Program-made: the position numbers and the translations under genes
Assembly: GCF_904063055.1 (NCBI RefSeq)
Contig: NZ_CAJFCN010000017.1
Coordinates: 1 to 64,000 of the forward strand
Direction: 5' to 3'
DNA length: 64,000 bases
DNA from: Pseudomonas paracarnis
GTDB lineage: Bacteria > Pseudomonadota > Gammaproteobacteria > Pseudomonadales > Pseudomonadaceae
Notes under the pieces: model-generated
What the model was told of the DNA's origin: nothing
Seen by the model: only the letters and a program-made list of their open reading frames with translations
The model's database searches: none
Shown: piece by piece, positions 62,733-64,000 of the stretch
Position numbering within the stretch: position 1 is the first letter of the stretch
Layout: each line of letters begins with the position of its first letter

Positions 62733-63799
62733 TCTGCCTTGGCCTCAAGCTCGCGCACCAGCGGCAATACACGTTTGCCGAAATACTCCACTTCTTCCTG
62801 GAAGTGCAGAAAGCCTGCCAGCACCAAGTCCACACCCACGGCCTTGAGTGCCACGATGCGCTCGGCGATCTGCTGCGGCGTGCCGATCAGGTTGGTCTTG
62901 AAGCCATCGTTGTATTGCACCAGGTCCTCAAAGCTGGACTTGGCCCAGTTCCCCTCGCCCTCCGGCGACGCCTTGCCCGCTTGCCTGGCTGCGTCACCAA
63001 AGGCGTTGACCGCCTCCGGGTCGGCTTGGTCGATGATCTGCGCCAGCACCGCCCGAGCCTCCTCTTCCGTGTCGCGGGCGATCACAAAGGCGTTCACGCC
63101 CACCTTCACCGAATGGTGGTTGGCAGCGGCCTTGGCACGAATATCATCGACCTGGGCCTTGACGCCTTCAGGCGTGTTGCCATTGGTGAAATACCAATCC
63201 GACACCCGCGCCGCCATGTCCCGAGCCGCCCGCGAACTGCCGCCCTGGAAGATCTCCGGCTGGCCCAGGGGCTTGGGCTTGAGGGTGTATTGGTTGAAAC
63301 GATAGAAATCGCCCTTGAAGGTGAAATCGTCCTGGGTCCAGATGCCTTTGAGGGCGCGGATAAACTCTTCGGAACGCCGATAGCGCTCATCATGCTCCAA
63401 CCAATGCTCGCCAATGGCCTGGAACTCGCCCTTGAACCAACCACTGACGATATTCACCGCGATACGGCCATTGGTCAGTTGGTCGATGGTCGCCAATTGC
63501 TTGGCCGCCAACGCCGGTTGCCACGGCCCGGGCAGGATCGCCGCGATGACCTTGAGGGTGGTAGTCGCCGCGAGTAACGCATGGCTGAACGCCACGGACT
63601 CATGCTGGTTCTCGGCACCGTAACCTGCGGTGAAGCGAATCTGGGTCAAGCCATACTCAAAACCCGCCGCCTCCGCCAGTTGCGCCAGCTTGCGGTTGTA
63701 CTCGATGCCCCAGTGGGTGCGTTGTTCAATCTTGCTGACGACCAACCCACCGCTGACGTTGGGTACCCAATAGGCAAATTTCACGGCTTGCTGACTCAT
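62675..63799 (-). CDS. sfnG: FMNH2-dependent dimethylsulfone monooxygenase
   Basis: A 374-residue flavin-dependent monooxygenase (LLM class) converting dimethylsulfone to methanesulfinate, for use of organosulfur compounds under sulfate limitation. Typical segments are FAYWVPNVSGGLVVSKIEQRT (start), LAAKQLATIDQLTNGRIAVNIVSGW (about residues 100-125) and the C-terminal flavin-reductase-coupled region. The last 18 residues (AGASLLAKNVNEKVASLV) are REPIN-encoded. ATG 63799 has GAGG upstream. A sigma-54 promoter lies 39 bp before the start. Confidence 0.87.
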   Translation of the reverse strand: MSQQAVKFAYWVPNVSGGLVVSKIEQRTHWGIEYNRKLAQLAEAAGFEYGLTQIRFTAGYGAENQHESVAFSHALLAATTTLKVIAAILPGPWQPALAAKQLATIDQLTNGRIAVNIVSGWFKGEFQAIGEHWLEHDERYRRSEEFIRALKGIWTQDDFTFKGDFYRFNQYTLKPKPLGQPEIFQGGSSRAARDMAARVSDWYFTNGNTPEGVKAQVDDIRAKAAANHHSVKVGVNAFVIARDTEEEARAVLAQIIDQADPEAVNAFGDAARQAGKASPEGEGNWAKSSFEDLVQYNDGFKTNLIGTPQQIAERIVALKAVGVDLVLAGFLHFQEEVEYFGKRVLPLVRELEAKADAGASLLAKNVNEKVASLV

Positions 63800-63837
63800 C
63801 GGACGGTACCTCGCACAGGGGATGTACCAGTGCTTAG

Positions 63838-63852
63838 GCAGCAAGCGTGCCA
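63838..63852 (-). promoter_or_regulatory. Sigma-54 promoter of sfnG
   Basis: On the minus strand, TGGCACG-CTTG-CTGC matches the -24/-12 consensus TGGCACG-N4-TTGC with the required GG-N10-GC. It lies 39 bp before the sfnG ATG. sfnG of P. putida is controlled by sigma-54 with the enhancer-binding protein SfnR, so this fits. Confidence 0.75.
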
Positions 63853-63950
63853 GGGGCAGGCAAATGCCCGTAGCCTGGGGGTTGCGGAAAAAAAGGGGGA
63901 TTGAAGCGATGGCTTGCCAGTGTCTGGGATCGCAGCAGTTTGTGGATCTG

Positions 63951-63968
63951 CTGTTGCTGGAGCAACAG
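63951..63968 (-). promoter_or_regulatory. Upstream activating sequence for sfnG
   Basis: CTGTTGCT-GG-AGCAACAG, perfect 8-bp inverted repeat, about 100 bp upstream of the -24 element on the sfnG side. A dyad at this distance is what an enhancer-binding protein such as SfnR would need. Only about 30 bases of the window lie beyond it, so further sites could be missing. Confidence 0.55.
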
Positions 63969-64000
63969 TTGCGACCAGCACCAAGCGTACCCACGATGCG

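Overview
The window is chromosomal DNA of a fluorescent pseudomonad, most likely the Pseudomonas fluorescens/synxantha group. The evidence is high GC, dense gene packing, REP/REPIN palindromes in many intergenic gaps, a mannitol/arabitol (mtl) operon in the P. fluorescens order, a MuxABC-OpmB efflux operon, an LhgR-LhgO pair, and Pseudomonas-typical small families (DUF1289, DUF3203, DUF1652, DUF6124). No rRNA, tRNA, IS element, prophage or CRISPR array was recognised.

Layout. 1-7.8 kb: 3' end of nrdB, a DUF1289 protein, a methyltransferase, phosphatidylcholine synthase, a TauE-type exporter, NudC with a dienoyl-CoA isomerase-like protein, a UPF0149 protein, a stand-alone EPSP synthase and a small conserved protein. 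7.8-12 kb: a flavodoxin-fold reductase divergent from a TetR regulator, a GNAT enzyme, and a LysR regulator divergent from an MFS exporter. 12-15.5 kb: L-2-hydroxyglutarate module (lhgR, lhgO, MHS transporter), with the same operator-like sequence before lhgR and lhgO. 15.5-20 kb: CAP-domain exported protein, hybrid histidine kinase, diguanylate cyclase. 20-28 kb: GlgE alpha-glucan pathway (glgE, treS-maltokinase fusion, glgB) plus a small proline-rich ORF. 28-36 kb: an orphan protein with a serralysin-like C-terminus, MgtC, DUF3203, an orphan CcoG with an ANR-like box, a MocR regulator, an SDR and an MHYT-GGDEF-EAL protein. 36.5-46 kb: muxABC-opmB and tpx. 46-58 kb: a glycosyltransferase, mtlR, a 1-kb gap with a structured RNA leader, a DUF6124 remnant and a 127-bp tandem array, then mtlEFGKDYZ. 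58-64 kb: an autotransporter, DUF1652, a ParD-like/methionine aminopeptidase pair and sfnG with a sigma-54 type promoter.

Pathways. TreS interconverts trehalose and maltose, the fused kinase makes maltose-1-phosphate, GlgE polymerises it and GlgB branches the product. MtlEFGK imports polyols, MtlD oxidises them, and MtlY and MtlZ phosphorylate the ketoses. MuxABC-OpmB is a tripartite RND pump with two different inner-membrane subunits.

Most unusual points: (1) a ribbon-helix-helix ParD-like protein, overlapping a second methionine aminopeptidase, behind a perfect 17-bp palindrome; (2) a protein that keeps only the serralysin-type export domain behind a novel N-terminal region; (3) two genes whose coding sequence is partly REPIN, at the OpmB N-terminus and the SfnG C-terminus; (4) a folded RNA leader before a DUF6124 gene cut off by a tandem palindrome array.
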